A stretch of 64,000 nt of DNA from Sphingobacteriales bacterium (lineage in GTDB: Bacteria > Bacteroidota > Bacteroidia > Chitinophagales > JADIYW01), in NCBI GenBank assembly GCA_016721245.1, contig JADKIQ010000009.1, forward strand, positions 62,001-126,000, given 5' to 3'. Below are positions 54,815 to 62,497 of the stretch, one piece after another. Position 1 is the first letter of the stretch; the number at the start of each line of letters is the position of its first letter. Made by a program: the position numbers and the translations under genes. The notes under the pieces are model-generated. The model saw only the letters and a program-made list of their open reading frames with translations, did no database searches and was not told the DNA's origin.

Positions 54815-55564
54815 ATGTCAGCGCCATTCCTCATACATTTGCCCCAGTTCGAAGGCCCCTTCGATTTACTCCTATTCTTCATTGAGCGGGATGAGCTGAG
54901 TATTAACGATATTCCAATTCATAAAATTACAAATGATTTTCTGGATTATATCCAACACATGGAACGTTTAAATATCGAAGTGGCCAGTGAGTTCATTTTG
55001 GTAGCTGCGACCCTGATGCGTATTAAAGCAAAAATGCTGCTTCCCAGAAAAGAAGTGGATGAGCAGGGAAATGAAATTGACCCGAGAGAAGAACTGGTTC
55101 AGGCACTATTAGATTACAAACGTTTCAAAGAAATTGTTGAAGTATTGAAGGAATTTGAAGGCAACCGTTCTTTGCGTTATTCGCGTGGAAATCAGAAAAA
55201 AGAAGTTGATACCTTAATAAAATTACTGGCTGAAGAAGCAGAACTGGAAACGATTACATTATTTAAGTTGTTGAAAGCTTACCAGCGCACGATGGATAAG
55301 TACAAGACAAAAAACGAAAAAGTCGTACATACGGTTGATCCGTTCAAATTCTCCATTGAAACAGAGAAAGATAAATTAACTGCTTTTATAAGCAGCAAAA
55401 CAAAAGCTTCCTTTGCTGAAATATTCACTACCTGCGAAAGTAAAATACATGCGGTTTTTATTTTCCTGGGAATGTTAGAACTTATTCAACAACAGATTGT
55501 TTCCATCATTATAGGTGAGGGAATAAACAATTTTTGGCTAACAACGGACGTTGTAGAAGAATAA
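54815..55564 (+). CDS. scpA: Segregation and condensation protein A
   Basis: ScpA is the kleisin of the SMC-ScpAB condensin that organises and separates origin regions. The ATG at 54815 gives the usual N-terminus (FLIHLPQFEGPFDLLLFFIE); the preceding six residues are not typical. The block ILVAATLMRIKAKMLLPRKE is a family mark. Length is 249 residues. scpB and smc are not in the window, but parS sites are within 0.3-2.6 kb; SMC is loaded at ParB-bound parS in many bacteria, which fits the location. Confidence 0.92.
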   Translation: MSAPFLIHLPQFEGPFDLLLFFIERDELSINDIPIHKITNDFLDYIQHMERLNIEVASEFILVAATLMRIKAKMLLPRKEVDEQGNEIDPREELVQALLDYKRFKEIVEVLKEFEGNRSLRYSRGNQKKEVDTLIKLLAEEAELETITLFKLLKAYQRTMDKYKTKNEKVVHTVDPFKFSIETEKDKLTAFISSKTKASFAEIFTTCESKIHAVFIFLGMLELIQQQIVSIIIGEGINNFWLTTDVVEE

Positions 55565-55579
55565 TCCTTAATTTAGGCT

Positions 55580-56121
55580 ATGCTAAAAAAACAACACATT
55601 GTTGTCATTGTGCTATTTTTTGCAATGATGTTAAAATCACTTACCTCGGCTGCTCAGGAATACAAAGGCGCTGTTGGCGGAGGTTTGGCTATGGAATTGG
55701 GTTGACCGGTGTTTATTTTTTCGATAATCAAAACGGACATGCGATAGAGATGCTTTTGCGATATGGTTATCACGGATTAATATTAAACAAACCCGGGATG
55801 CATATTCAGGGTTTGTATGAAAAACACTGGATGTTGGGAAGAAGTAATTTTTCTGCTTATTTGGGTGCCGGCCCCGGAATTGGGTTTGGTAAAAAGAACT
55901 CTGCCAGCAAACAATTATATTTTGCATTAGGCATATCTCCAATTATTGGATTTGATTACACATCGCAACGTTTAAGAATACCACTGATACTCTCATTAGA
56001 TTATAAACCTACTTTTCATGCAGATTTTCCGGTAAGTAATAAAGGTGAAAAAGTAGGTACTGATTTTTCGTACTACGAAATCGCTTTCTCAGTAAGAATT
56101 GGGATTGGAAGAGGTCGCTAA
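55580..56121 (+). pseudogene. Frameshifted small outer-membrane barrel gene
   Basis: Starting at the ATG at 55580 (15 bp past scpA), a signal peptide (HIVVIVLFFAMMLKSLTSAA) and mature start QEYKGAVGGGLAMELG end at a TGA at 55703. The downstream part (LTGVYFFDNQNGHAIEMLLR to YYEIAFSVRIGIGRG) continues in the frame one base earlier. Restoring a single base in the GGG run at 55699-55701 (making GGGG) would join them into one 180-residue barrel protein. It may be a real mutation or a sequencing/assembly error. Without the frameshift this would be a simple outer-membrane protein gene downstream of scpA. Confidence 0.75.
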
Positions 56122-56122
56122 T

Positions 56123-56368
56123 TTATAAACCTCTGATTTTAGATATAAGTGCTACTTTAAAATCTTCTCCGCAGCACATTCTGGTTACTTTTTGAGAAAC
56201 GTTCTTTTTGTAAGCAGCATGACTGTTTAAATACTGTTTGCAGGTGGAGCATTTTTCAATTTCTTCACGCAATATGTTTTCCGAGTGTCTGTCTAATTCA
56301 CCGTCTAACATTAAAGAAATATCCTTAATCAGCTCGTTGCAATTGTGTGGTGGTCGAATATGGCTCAT
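56123..56368 (-). CDS. Anti-sigma factor (zinc-finger type)
   Basis: The ATG at 56368 gives an 81-residue protein (MSHIRPPHNCNELIKDISLM) with the pattern of a zf-HC2-like anti-sigma factor: HSENILREEIEKCSTCKQYL provides the HxxxCxxC zinc site. It lacks a membrane segment, so it is a soluble anti-sigma. It starts 4 bp after the ECF sigma factor gene and would hold that sigma factor inactive until a signal, often oxidative, releases it. Confidence 0.8.
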   Translation of the reverse strand: MSHIRPPHNCNELIKDISLMLDGELDRHSENILREEIEKCSTCKQYLNSHAAYKKNVSQKVTRMCCGEDFKVALISKIRGL

Positions 56369-56372
56369 ACTA

Positions 56373-56948
56373 TTATTTTTTATAACCCATTTTTTCTGCA
56401 TATTCTTTCAAACTTTCTTTGAGCATATTACGTGCCCTGTGCAGTCTGGAACGAACGGTTCCTATGGGAATATCAATTATTTTAGCAATTTCTTCATATG
56501 TAAATCCTTCAATATCACACAAAAGGATAACTGTTTTGAAATCAATCGGCAAGCTATTTAAAGCTATCGTGATTTCATCACCCATCATGCCATCAAAAAT
56601 ATCTTCTCTTAAATCAAACGCAACTCCGCCTTTGTCTTCATCTGCATCCTGATAGGCTATAATATCTTCGTAATCTACCTTACTGGGTTCTTTCTTCTTA
56701 CGGCGATATTCATTGATGAATCCATTCTTCAGTATTTTAAACAACCAGGCCTTCGCATTAGTTCCCGAATCAAATGAATTGATGAAACGGAAGGCCTTCA
56801 TAAAGGTATCCTGCACCAGATCATTGGCATCTTCTTCATTATAAGTAAGGTGGTAGGCAAAGTTATACAGCGCATCTGCGTGCGGTAAAAGCTCGTCTTC
56901 GAAGAGTTGTTCTTTATCTGTAATTGGTTCGGTTGACACTGTGGTCAT
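56373..56948 (-). CDS. ECF-type RNA polymerase sigma factor
   Basis: The 191-residue protein has sigma region 2 (DALYNFAYHLTYNEEDANDL and AKAWLFKILKNGFINEYRRK) and region 4 (LPIDFKTVILLCDIEGFTYE then EIAKIIDIPIGTVRSRLHRA) separated by an acidic linker. No region 1 or 3 is present, which defines an extracytoplasmic-function sigma factor. The gene is directly followed by its presumed anti-sigma factor. Its regulon cannot be read here; a search for a shared promoter near its own start would test autoregulation. Confidence 0.92.
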   Translation of the reverse strand: MTTVSTEPITDKEQLFEDELLPHADALYNFAYHLTYNEEDANDLVQDTFMKAFRFINSFDSGTNAKAWLFKILKNGFINEYRRKKKEPSKVDYEDIIAYQDADEDKGGVAFDLREDIFDGMMGDEITIALNSLPIDFKTVILLCDIEGFTYEEIAKIIDIPIGTVRSRLHRARNMLKESLKEYAEKMGYKK

Positions 56949-57003
56949 AAAGTTAGCAATAATTTAGGTAGATAAACAGTAAATTTGTGTGATTAGTTCC
57001 TGA

Positions 57004-57037
57004 AAAGTATTAAGTAACAGCTAATAAGTAATAAGAT
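57004..57037. repeat. AGTAATAAGT-type repeat abutting a start-less gene
   Basis: AAGTATTAAGTAACAGC followed by AATAAGTAATAAG resembles 45716-45762 and 30522. It overlaps the first codons of the open frame of the O-antigen ligase-like gene. Confidence 0.5.
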
Positions 57038-58250
57038 TTTAAATCAATCTCAGATAAAAAATACATTTACATTCATACTCGTAATATGGATTGCAGGCAT
57101 ATTTTTTTCCAGATTTTTACAAAGTGTTGCCACCATAGCTGCCTGTTTCTTGTTTTTAGCGAATGAAAATTGGAAAAATAGTTTTACCTCATATTTTAAA
57201 ACGCTGCTCGGAATTTCGTTTGCAGGAATATTTATAATTTACCTGCTATCCGGTTTTAACTCAACTAATCATGCTGAATATTTTAATATCCTGAAAAACA
57301 AAATTCCATTCTTGTTTATTCCTGTGAGTTTAATTACGGTTAAAAGCCTTAAAAAAGAACAGCAAAAACTCGTACACTATTTCTTTATTCTTTGTTGTTT
57401 GATCAGTTCTGTTTGGAGTTATATACAATATTTACCAAATGCAGTATTGTATACAAATTTGTATGCAGAAGGAAAAGTAATACCCACACTTATTCACCAT
57501 GTTTCATTATCTGTTCTGATTTGTATAGCTGTACTATTTGTATTGTATAATTTAATAAAAGTAAGCTCGACAATAGAAAAAATCATCAACTTTATTTTAC
57601 TAATTTGGTTTATTTATTTCATCCATATTTTGTCAGTGAGAACTGGTATTGTGTTGTTATACTTCAGTGTTTTTTTGTTTGGAATCATTACGTTGTTCAC
57701 ACAGAAAAAGCCTGTATTTACTATTGGTTTGATACTATTATTAATTTTCAGTGCTGTAATTTCCTACCAAAAAATTCCTACTATTAAAAGTAAAATAGCC
57801 TATACCTTTTACGGAATTTCTCAGTACAAAAACCAACAGGATACTGCTAATCAAGTATCTGATTCCAGACGGATTTTATCAGATAAAATTGGTATCGAAC
57901 TGATTCAAAAAAATAAACTAAGCGGTGTGGGTTTAGGTGATATACAAGACGAAATGAATGTAATTTATCAGCAACGATTTCCACAGTTTAAAAAGGATGT
58001 ATTCTCTCATATTCACAACCAATATTTATATACTGTTTGCGGAGTTGGAATAATATTGGGTGTGTTGTTTTGTATCTGTTTATTATTACCCTTAATTCAG
58101 TTTGTCAAAGAAAAAAATTTGATCTATAGTCTGGCCTATTTAATGTTACTACTACTCATGTGCTGGGAGCCTTTTATAGAAAATCAATTAGGAACATCTA
58201 TCTATTTAGTAGTAAGTTGCCTGGGATTTTTAAATAACAAAGAAGCTTGA
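57018..58250 (+). CDS. O-antigen ligase/polymerase-like membrane protein (start uncertain)
   Basis: The product has many membrane segments and the WzyC signature: LSGVGLGDIQDEMNVIYQQR and SHIHNQYLYTVCGVGI. It would join or polymerise lipid-linked glycans in the periplasm. The reading frame is open from 57018 and encodes a first membrane segment (NTFTFILVIWIAGIFFSRFL), but there is no ATG, GTG or TTG before it. A TTG at 57150 would delete this helix. A non-canonical ATA or ATT start (57054 or 57036), or a lost start codon, must be considered. An AGTAATAAGT-type repeat lies directly on the 5' side. Confidence 0.65.
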   Translation, partial: QLISNKILNQSQIKNTFTFILVIWIAGIFFSRFLQSVATIAACFLFLANENWKNSFTSYFKTLLGISFAGIFIIYLLSGFNSTNHAEYFNILKNKIPFLFIPVSLITVKSLKKEQQKLVHYFFILCCLISSVWSYIQYLPNAVLYTNLYAEGKVIPTLIHHVSLSVLICIAVLFVLYNLIKVSSTIEKIINFILLIWFIYFIHILSVRTGIVLLYFSVFLFGIITLFTQKKPVFTIGLILLLIFSAVISYQKIPTIKSKIAYTFYGISQYKNQQDTANQVSDSRRILSDKIGIELIQKNKLSGVGLGDIQDEMNVIYQQRFPQFKKDVFSHIHNQYLYTVCGVGIILGVLFCICLLLPLIQFVKEKNLIYSLAYLMLLLLMCWEPFIENQLGTSIYLVVSCLGFLNNKEA

Positions 58251-59314
58251 AAAAAAGGATTTTACATATCATATCATCCGTAAACTGGCGCGGCGGCGAG
58301 CAACAAGTAGATTATTTATTTAATCATACCAGTACTGAATTTGAGTATTATTTATTTTGTCCGGAAAAAGCCGAATTGGTAAAAAGAAATACAGCAAAAA
58401 AAGAAAACATCTTCACGTATAAGAAACGATTTGGTGTAGATGTTTTTGCTGCTTTGGAATTAAAAAAAGTTTGCAAAAAAAATCAGATTGATTTAATTCA
58501 CCTGCACGACAGTCATGCTATAAACACGTATCTTCTGGCTGATTTACTGGGAATGAATATTCCTGCACTTATACACAGACATGTTAACTTTCGCGTTATT
58601 TCGAAATGGAAATATACGCATCAGAAAATAAAAAAAATTATTTGTGTGAGTGAAACCATAAAAAATAGTTTTAGCGATTTTATAGATTCAAATAAATTAA
58701 GTGTTATTCATCCTGGAATTGATCTTAAACGATTAACGATGAACAATGAACAATTAAGGGTTAATAAACTAAAACAAGAATTAAGTTTATCAGATGAAAC
58801 CAGCATAATTGGTATAGTTTCAGCATTGGAGAAAGAAAAAAATATCAGTGAATTTATTGAGATTTCTAAAAATTTTATTACACAGCATAAAAATTATCAC
58901 TTTGTAATAATCGGTGACGGATCTCTTAAATCTCAATTCCAACATCTCAATTCTAACATTCATCTATTGGGTTTTAGAAATAACATACAGGAACTGCTTC
59001 TCTCTTTTGATATCTTTTTATTCACTTCTAAAAATGAAGGTTTTCCACTGGTATTGTTAGAATCGATGGCATCTAAAGTTCCTGTTCTCAGTTATAATTT
59101 TCCGGCTGCAAACGAGTTGCTGCAACATGAAAAAAATGGCCTCTCTTATAATAATGTGGAAGATGCTGTGCATAAACTACAGCTACTCAACACAGAAATT
59201 AAACTACGCACCACACTTGTTGAAAATGCCTTTGAATTCGTACAGCAATTTGATATAACTTTGATGAATCAACAAATAGAAGAAGTTTACAAATCCATTT
59301 TTGCTCATGACTAA
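58247..59314 (+). CDS. Family 4 glycosyltransferase
   Basis: The 355-residue protein has the GT-B fold: ILHIISSVNWRGGEQQVDYL at the N-terminus, VIHPGIDLKRL in the middle, and the donor-binding site LFTSKNEGFPLVLLESMASK. It starts at a TTG that overlaps the ligase stop (TTGA), so coupled translation is likely. Residues ~163-173 (LTMNNEQLRVN) are encoded by a TTAACGATGAACAATGAACA repeat, which looks like an in-frame insertion in a loop between the two domains. It forms an operon with the O-antigen ligase-like gene and nadD. Confidence 0.85.
   Translation: MKKRILHIISSVNWRGGEQQVDYLFNHTSTEFEYYLFCPEKAELVKRNTAKKENIFTYKKRFGVDVFAALELKKVCKKNQIDLIHLHDSHAINTYLLADLLGMNIPALIHRHVNFRVISKWKYTHQKIKKIICVSETIKNSFSDFIDSNKLSVIHPGIDLKRLTMNNEQLRVNKLKQELSLSDETSIIGIVSALEKEKNISEFIEISKNFITQHKNYHFVIIGDGSLKSQFQHLNSNIHLLGFRNNIQELLLSFDIFLFTSKNEGFPLVLLESMASKVPVLSYNFPAANELLQHEKNGLSYNNVEDAVHKLQLLNTEIKLRTTLVENAFEFVQQFDITLMNQQIEEVYKSIFAHD
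58733..58764 (+). repeat. AACAATGAACAATTAA-type repeat captured in a coding region
   Basis: The repeat TTAACGATGAACAATGAACA and following AATTAAGGGTTAA lie within the glycosyltransferase gene in frame (encoding LTMNNEQLRVN). MNNEQ-type peptides are a known result of such Bacteroidota repeats. Confidence 0.55.
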
Positions 59315-59879
59315 AACCATCGGATTATATTTCGGCTCTTTCAATCCAATTCACATCGGGCATTTACTGGTAGCTACCCATATCAGAGAAGCAGCCCAAC
59401 TGGATGAAGTCTGGTTTATCGTTTCGCCGCAAAATCCGTTTAAACAAAACAGCGAACTGGCTGATGAACATCATCGTTTACAGATGGTAAAGCTAGCCGT
59501 AGAAGATGTCGATTATTTCAAAGTATCCGATATAGAATTTCAGTTAGAAAAACCTTCTTATACACACATTACCTTAAAAGCACTTACAAAACAATTTCCG
59601 GAGTATATTTTTCAGCTTATTATAGGAGAAGATAATGTGGCTAAATTCCACGAATGGAAAGAAGCGAATTGGATCTTAGAAAACTTTAAAGTGCTGGTTT
59701 ATAGAAGACAGGTAGATGTAGAAGAAACTCACGACACACGACACACAACTTACGACTTACCTATGTTCGATATTTCATCCACCAGCATCCGGAACAGAAT
59801 CCATAATAATCAAGCAATTAGCTATTTTGTAACCAAAAACGTGGAACAATATATTGCGTTTCACAAATTATATCAGTGA
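59307..59879 (+). CDS. nadD: Nicotinate-nucleotide adenylyltransferase
   Basis: NadD adenylates nicotinate mononucleotide in NAD synthesis. The ATG at 59307 is inside the last codons of the glycosyltransferase gene (ATGACTAA overlap). The protein of 190 residues has the GSFNPIHIGHLLVA nucleotidyl-transfer motif and the C-terminal ISSTSIRNRI motif. Between them residues 141-151 (THDTRHTTYDL) are coded by a CGACACACGACACAC repeat, an apparent in-frame insertion. It lies near nadA, the first NAD-pathway enzyme, so the two form a loose NAD cluster across the possible origin. Confidence 0.92.
   Translation: MTKTIGLYFGSFNPIHIGHLLVATHIREAAQLDEVWFIVSPQNPFKQNSELADEHHRLQMVKLAVEDVDYFKVSDIEFQLEKPSYTHITLKALTKQFPEYIFQLIIGEDNVAKFHEWKEANWILENFKVLVYRRQVDVEETHDTRHTTYDLPMFDISSTSIRNRIHNNQAISYFVTKNVEQYIAFHKLYQ
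59727..59760 (+). repeat. ACTCACGACACACGAC-type repeat inside nadD
   Basis: ACTCACGACACACGACACAC and then ACTTACGACTTAC are typical of intergenic repeats in this phylum (see AAGTCGTGAGTCGC at 52081) yet lie within nadD in frame, adding about 11 residues to a variable loop. Confidence 0.6.
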
Positions 59880-60407
59880 AAATCGACTTATACACACACC
59901 TGTTAACTTCGTTTCAAAACCCCTTATTTTATTAAGCCGGTTTCCAACAAACCAATATGTTCAAAATTTCTGCTTTGTGTGAATCAATGTGGACAGAATA
60001 TTCTATCCACAACTTTTAAAATCACTGTAAAATTATCTCCACGGACAATAGCACTTATTAAAAATTTAGAAACAACAAAAGTGAACTAATACACGAAAAC
60101 CAACGTTTGAAAATATACACATTGCAGTATGGATAAAGTTGATGTAAGTTGTGAGTTATGAGTTATGAATTATGAGTTATATTAAATAGAATATCAATAA
60201 AATAAGACAATTCAGTAGAAAATAAAAATTAGAATGTATGTGTATATACTGTTGATAAACTTAAATACTAAGAAAACAATTCAAAATTCAAAATTCATAA
60301 CTCATAATTTCTCCACCAATTCACACCGGTAATATATAGTAATAAATAAAAATTTTTAAATAGATATTTATATATTATTAGACAAAACGGTTCAGCTAAA
60401 AAATTTC
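59880..60407. other. Candidate replication origin: A+T-rich gap with DnaA-box-like 9-mers
   Basis: Between nadD and nadA lies a 608-bp gap. Its first ~400 bp hold one exact TTATNCACA (TTATACACA, 59888-59896) and at least five one-mismatch versions: CTATCCACA (60003), ATATACACA (60113), TATGGATAA (60128, reverse), TGTGTATAT (60239, reverse) and TGTTGATAA (60250, reverse). Very A+T-rich stretches (60181-60240, 60330-60400) could unwind. The plus-strand genes on the right, the mainly minus-strand genes on the left and parS sites 5.3-7.7 kb away support an origin, but dnaA is not here and no skew could be computed. Confidence 0.4.
60143..60182. repeat. GAGTTATGAGTTATGA-type direct repeat
   Basis: GTGAGTTATGAGTTATGAAT then TATGAGTTAT contains three nearly identical GAGTTATGA units. 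A reversed partner (ATTCATAACTCATAATT) lies at 60292-60308, so the pair could form a large imperfect stem. It is a dispersed repeat type. Confidence 0.55.
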
Positions 60408-60408
60408 G

Positions 60409-60424
60409 TTCCGAAGGTTCGGAA
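60409..60424. promoter_or_regulatory. Palindrome 1 of the nadA operator pair
   Basis: TTCCGAAGGTTCGGAA is a perfect inverted repeat with a 2-bp centre, 15 bp upstream of the -7 element. Confidence 0.7.
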
Positions 60425-60439
60425 TTTGAAAAATCAAAT

Positions 60440-60447
60440 TACCTTTG
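60440..60447 (+). promoter_or_regulatory. nadA promoter -7 element
   Basis: TACCTTTG fits TAnnTTTG exactly. The -33 position falls in palindrome 1 (a TTCG at 60418-60421). It ends one base before palindrome 2. Confidence 0.6.
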
Positions 60448-60448
60448 A

Positions 60449-60464
60449 TTCCGAAGATTCGGAA
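60449..60464. promoter_or_regulatory. Palindrome 2 of the nadA operator pair
   Basis: TTCCGAAGATTCGGAA repeats palindrome 1 with one central base changed, 40 bp downstream centre to centre, nearly four helical turns. It covers the expected transcription start and precedes the nadA ATG by 23 bp. A repressor binding both sites would occlude the promoter. Confidence 0.7.
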
Positions 60465-60487
60465 CTAACAAAGAAAAAATTTCCAAA

Positions 60488-61507
60488 ATGGCGGCAATAC
60501 TCGATTTGAAAGAAAAAATTTCCCGGCTGGCGCAAGTGGGATTCCTCGATGTGGATATCGACCCTACGCTGGATTTATTTGCGGAAATTGAAAAATTGAA
60601 AAAAGAAAAAAATGCCATTTTACTGGCGCATTACTACCAGGAAGCTGATATTCAGGATATTGCCGATTTTATTGGCGACAGTCTGCAGCTGGCCCAAAAA
60701 GCGCAAAGCACTACTGCCGATATTATTCTCTTTGCCGGTGTGCATTTCATGGCCGAAACCGCCAAAATCCTCAACCCCACGAAAAAAGTCATCCTTCCCG
60801 ACCTGAATGCGGGCTGCTCACTGGCAGACAGCTGTCCTCCGGAAGAATTTGCCGCTTTCAAAAAAAATTTCCCCGGCTACGCCGTTATTTCGTATATCAA
60901 CTGCACGGCCGAAATTAAGGCGCTGAGCGATTATATCTGCACCAGCTCCAACGCGGAATTTATCGTGAACTCGATTCCCAAAGACCGCGGTATTATTTTT
61001 GCTCCCGACAAAAATCTGGGCGGCTATCTGGCGAAAAAACTGAACCGCGAAATGGTCTTGTGGGATGGCTCCTGTATGGTACACGAAATTTTTTCACTGG
61101 AGAAAATCCGTAAACTGAAAGAAAAACATCCGGCCGCCAAAATGATTGCGCACCCGGAATGCGAAGCCGCCGTACTGGAACTGGCCGATTACATTGGCTC
61201 CACCACCGGCTTGCTGAAATATACCCAAACCGACGACGCACAGGAATACATCGTGGCCACGGAGACCGGCATCCTGCACAAGATGCAGCAGGCGTCTCCG
61301 CACAAAACCTTCATTCCTGCGCCGCCCAACAATGGCTGTGCCTGCAACGACTGTCCGCACATGAAGCTCAACACCCTGGAAAAAATTTACCTGTGTCTGA
61401 AATACGAACTGCCGGAACTGCTGATGGACGAAGAGCTCCGCATCAAAGCCAAAGTTCCGATTGACCGAATGCTGGAAATTTCCGCTGCCGCAGGATTGAA
61501 GGGATAA
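60488..61507 (+). CDS. nadA: Quinolinate synthase A
   Basis: NadA condenses iminoaspartate with dihydroxyacetone phosphate to quinolinate in NAD synthesis. The 339-residue protein has NAILLAHYYQEADIQDIADF, AGCSLADSCPPEEF, YINCTAEIKALSDYICTSSN and, near the C-terminus, NNGCACNDCPHMKLNTLEKI; the conserved cysteines of AGCSLADSC, NCTAE or ICTSS and CACNDC supply the [4Fe-4S] ligands. Its C-ending codon use and high G+C stand out against its neighbours. nadB and nadC are not adjacent. Its promoter is bracketed by twin TTCCGAA palindromes. Confidence 0.95.
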   Translation: MAAILDLKEKISRLAQVGFLDVDIDPTLDLFAEIEKLKKEKNAILLAHYYQEADIQDIADFIGDSLQLAQKAQSTTADIILFAGVHFMAETAKILNPTKKVILPDLNAGCSLADSCPPEEFAAFKKNFPGYAVISYINCTAEIKALSDYICTSSNAEFIVNSIPKDRGIIFAPDKNLGGYLAKKLNREMVLWDGSCMVHEIFSLEKIRKLKEKHPAAKMIAHPECEAAVLELADYIGSTTGLLKYTQTDDAQEYIVATETGILHKMQQASPHKTFIPAPPNNGCACNDCPHMKLNTLEKIYLCLKYELPELLMDEELRIKAKVPIDRMLEISAAAGLKG

Positions 61508-61538
61508 ATAGCTACACACAAGACGCTTGCTTATATTT

Positions 61539-62288
61539 ATGAAAATTGATTTACTACGGAACTTGTTTCCACTATTATTTCTGCTGCTTCAGGGCTGTAC
61601 GAATACCGCTGAGAAAAATACAAACACGAACAAGCAGGAAACAACTGCAACCGAAGTTCAAATTTCCGAGACAATCATTGCGCCCGAACATAAACAACAC
61701 CAGGCTGACTTTGTACCACAAGGCTACAACATTTTCGAGGAAATAAACGGCGACCTCAATAAAGACGGTATAGCCGACAAAATTCTTATCATCAAAGGCA
61801 CCAGCAAAGATGAATTTTTTAAGGATGAGTACCGCGGAGAACTCGACAGAAACCGCCGGGGTATTCTAATTCTGTTTAAGAAAAAGGAGGGCTATGATCT
61901 GGCCGCAAAAAACTACGATTGTTTCTCCTCGGAGAATGAAGACGGCGGCGTTTATTATGCACCCGAATTATCTGTAACTGCGGAAAAAGGAAAGCTCTGC
62001 ATTCATTACGCCCACGGCAGATATGGTTACTGGACCTACACCTTCCGGTTCAAAAATTCCGATTTTGAACTGATAGGCTATGACTCCAGTAATAATAACG
62101 GCCCGGAAGTGAACAGCGAAACGAGCATTAATTTCCTGACGAAAAAGAAATTAATAAGGCGGAATACACAGGAAGACGACAAAGACGGAGAAGCGGTATT
62201 TGAAGAAACCTGGGAAGATATAAAACTGGACAAGCCCTATAAATTATCAGAAATAAAAGACTTCGACGAATTAGAGGTAACGGAGTAA
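61539..62288 (+). CDS. Hypothetical lipoprotein with an EF-hand/FG-GAP-like segment
   Basis: The ATG at 61539 gives a lipoprotein leader (LFPLLFLLLQGCTNTAEK) with lipobox LQGC and a threonine/asparagine-rich tether. The mature part has GDLNKDGIADKILIIKG, a DxNxDG calcium-binding-like segment seen in FG-GAP repeat proteins and in a family of lipoproteins related to VCBS. The remaining sequence is beta-rich and unassigned. It lies 31 bp downstream of nadA and might be co-transcribed. Function unknown. Confidence 0.7.
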   Translation: MKIDLLRNLFPLLFLLLQGCTNTAEKNTNTNKQETTATEVQISETIIAPEHKQHQADFVPQGYNIFEEINGDLNKDGIADKILIIKGTSKDEFFKDEYRGELDRNRRGILILFKKKEGYDLAAKNYDCFSSENEDGGVYYAPELSVTAEKGKLCIHYAHGRYGYWTYTFRFKNSDFELIGYDSSNNNGPEVNSETSINFLTKKKLIRRNTQEDDKDGEAVFEETWEDIKLDKPYKLSEIKDFDELEVTE

Positions 62289-62482
62289 TTTGATAAAGTT
62301 ATTTAAAAGACAAAAAAATCTTGTGGAAATGTCGTAGAAACAGTTTCAGAACATTTTGCCGACCTCAGCAAAATGGTAATTTTTAGATTTTAAACAGAAT
62401 AAATTTATTTACGAATCAACAATGTTGCATAAATCCATAGAATTTCCTTCGGATTGCAGCCTATTTTTATATAAGAGTTGCG

Positions 62483-62490
62483 TATATTTG
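62483..62490 (+). promoter_or_regulatory. Candidate -7 element of the cassette-like gene
   Basis: TATATTTG matches TAnnTTTG exactly, ends 7 bp before GTTAGCGGC and 39 bp before the gene's ATG. The -33 element is weak. Confidence 0.45.
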
Positions 62491-62497
62491 ATGAGTT

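Noticed and set aside
60409..60464. Twin palindromes as terminators
   Set aside because: They have no T-run, share one sequence and flank a -7 element, which fits operators better.
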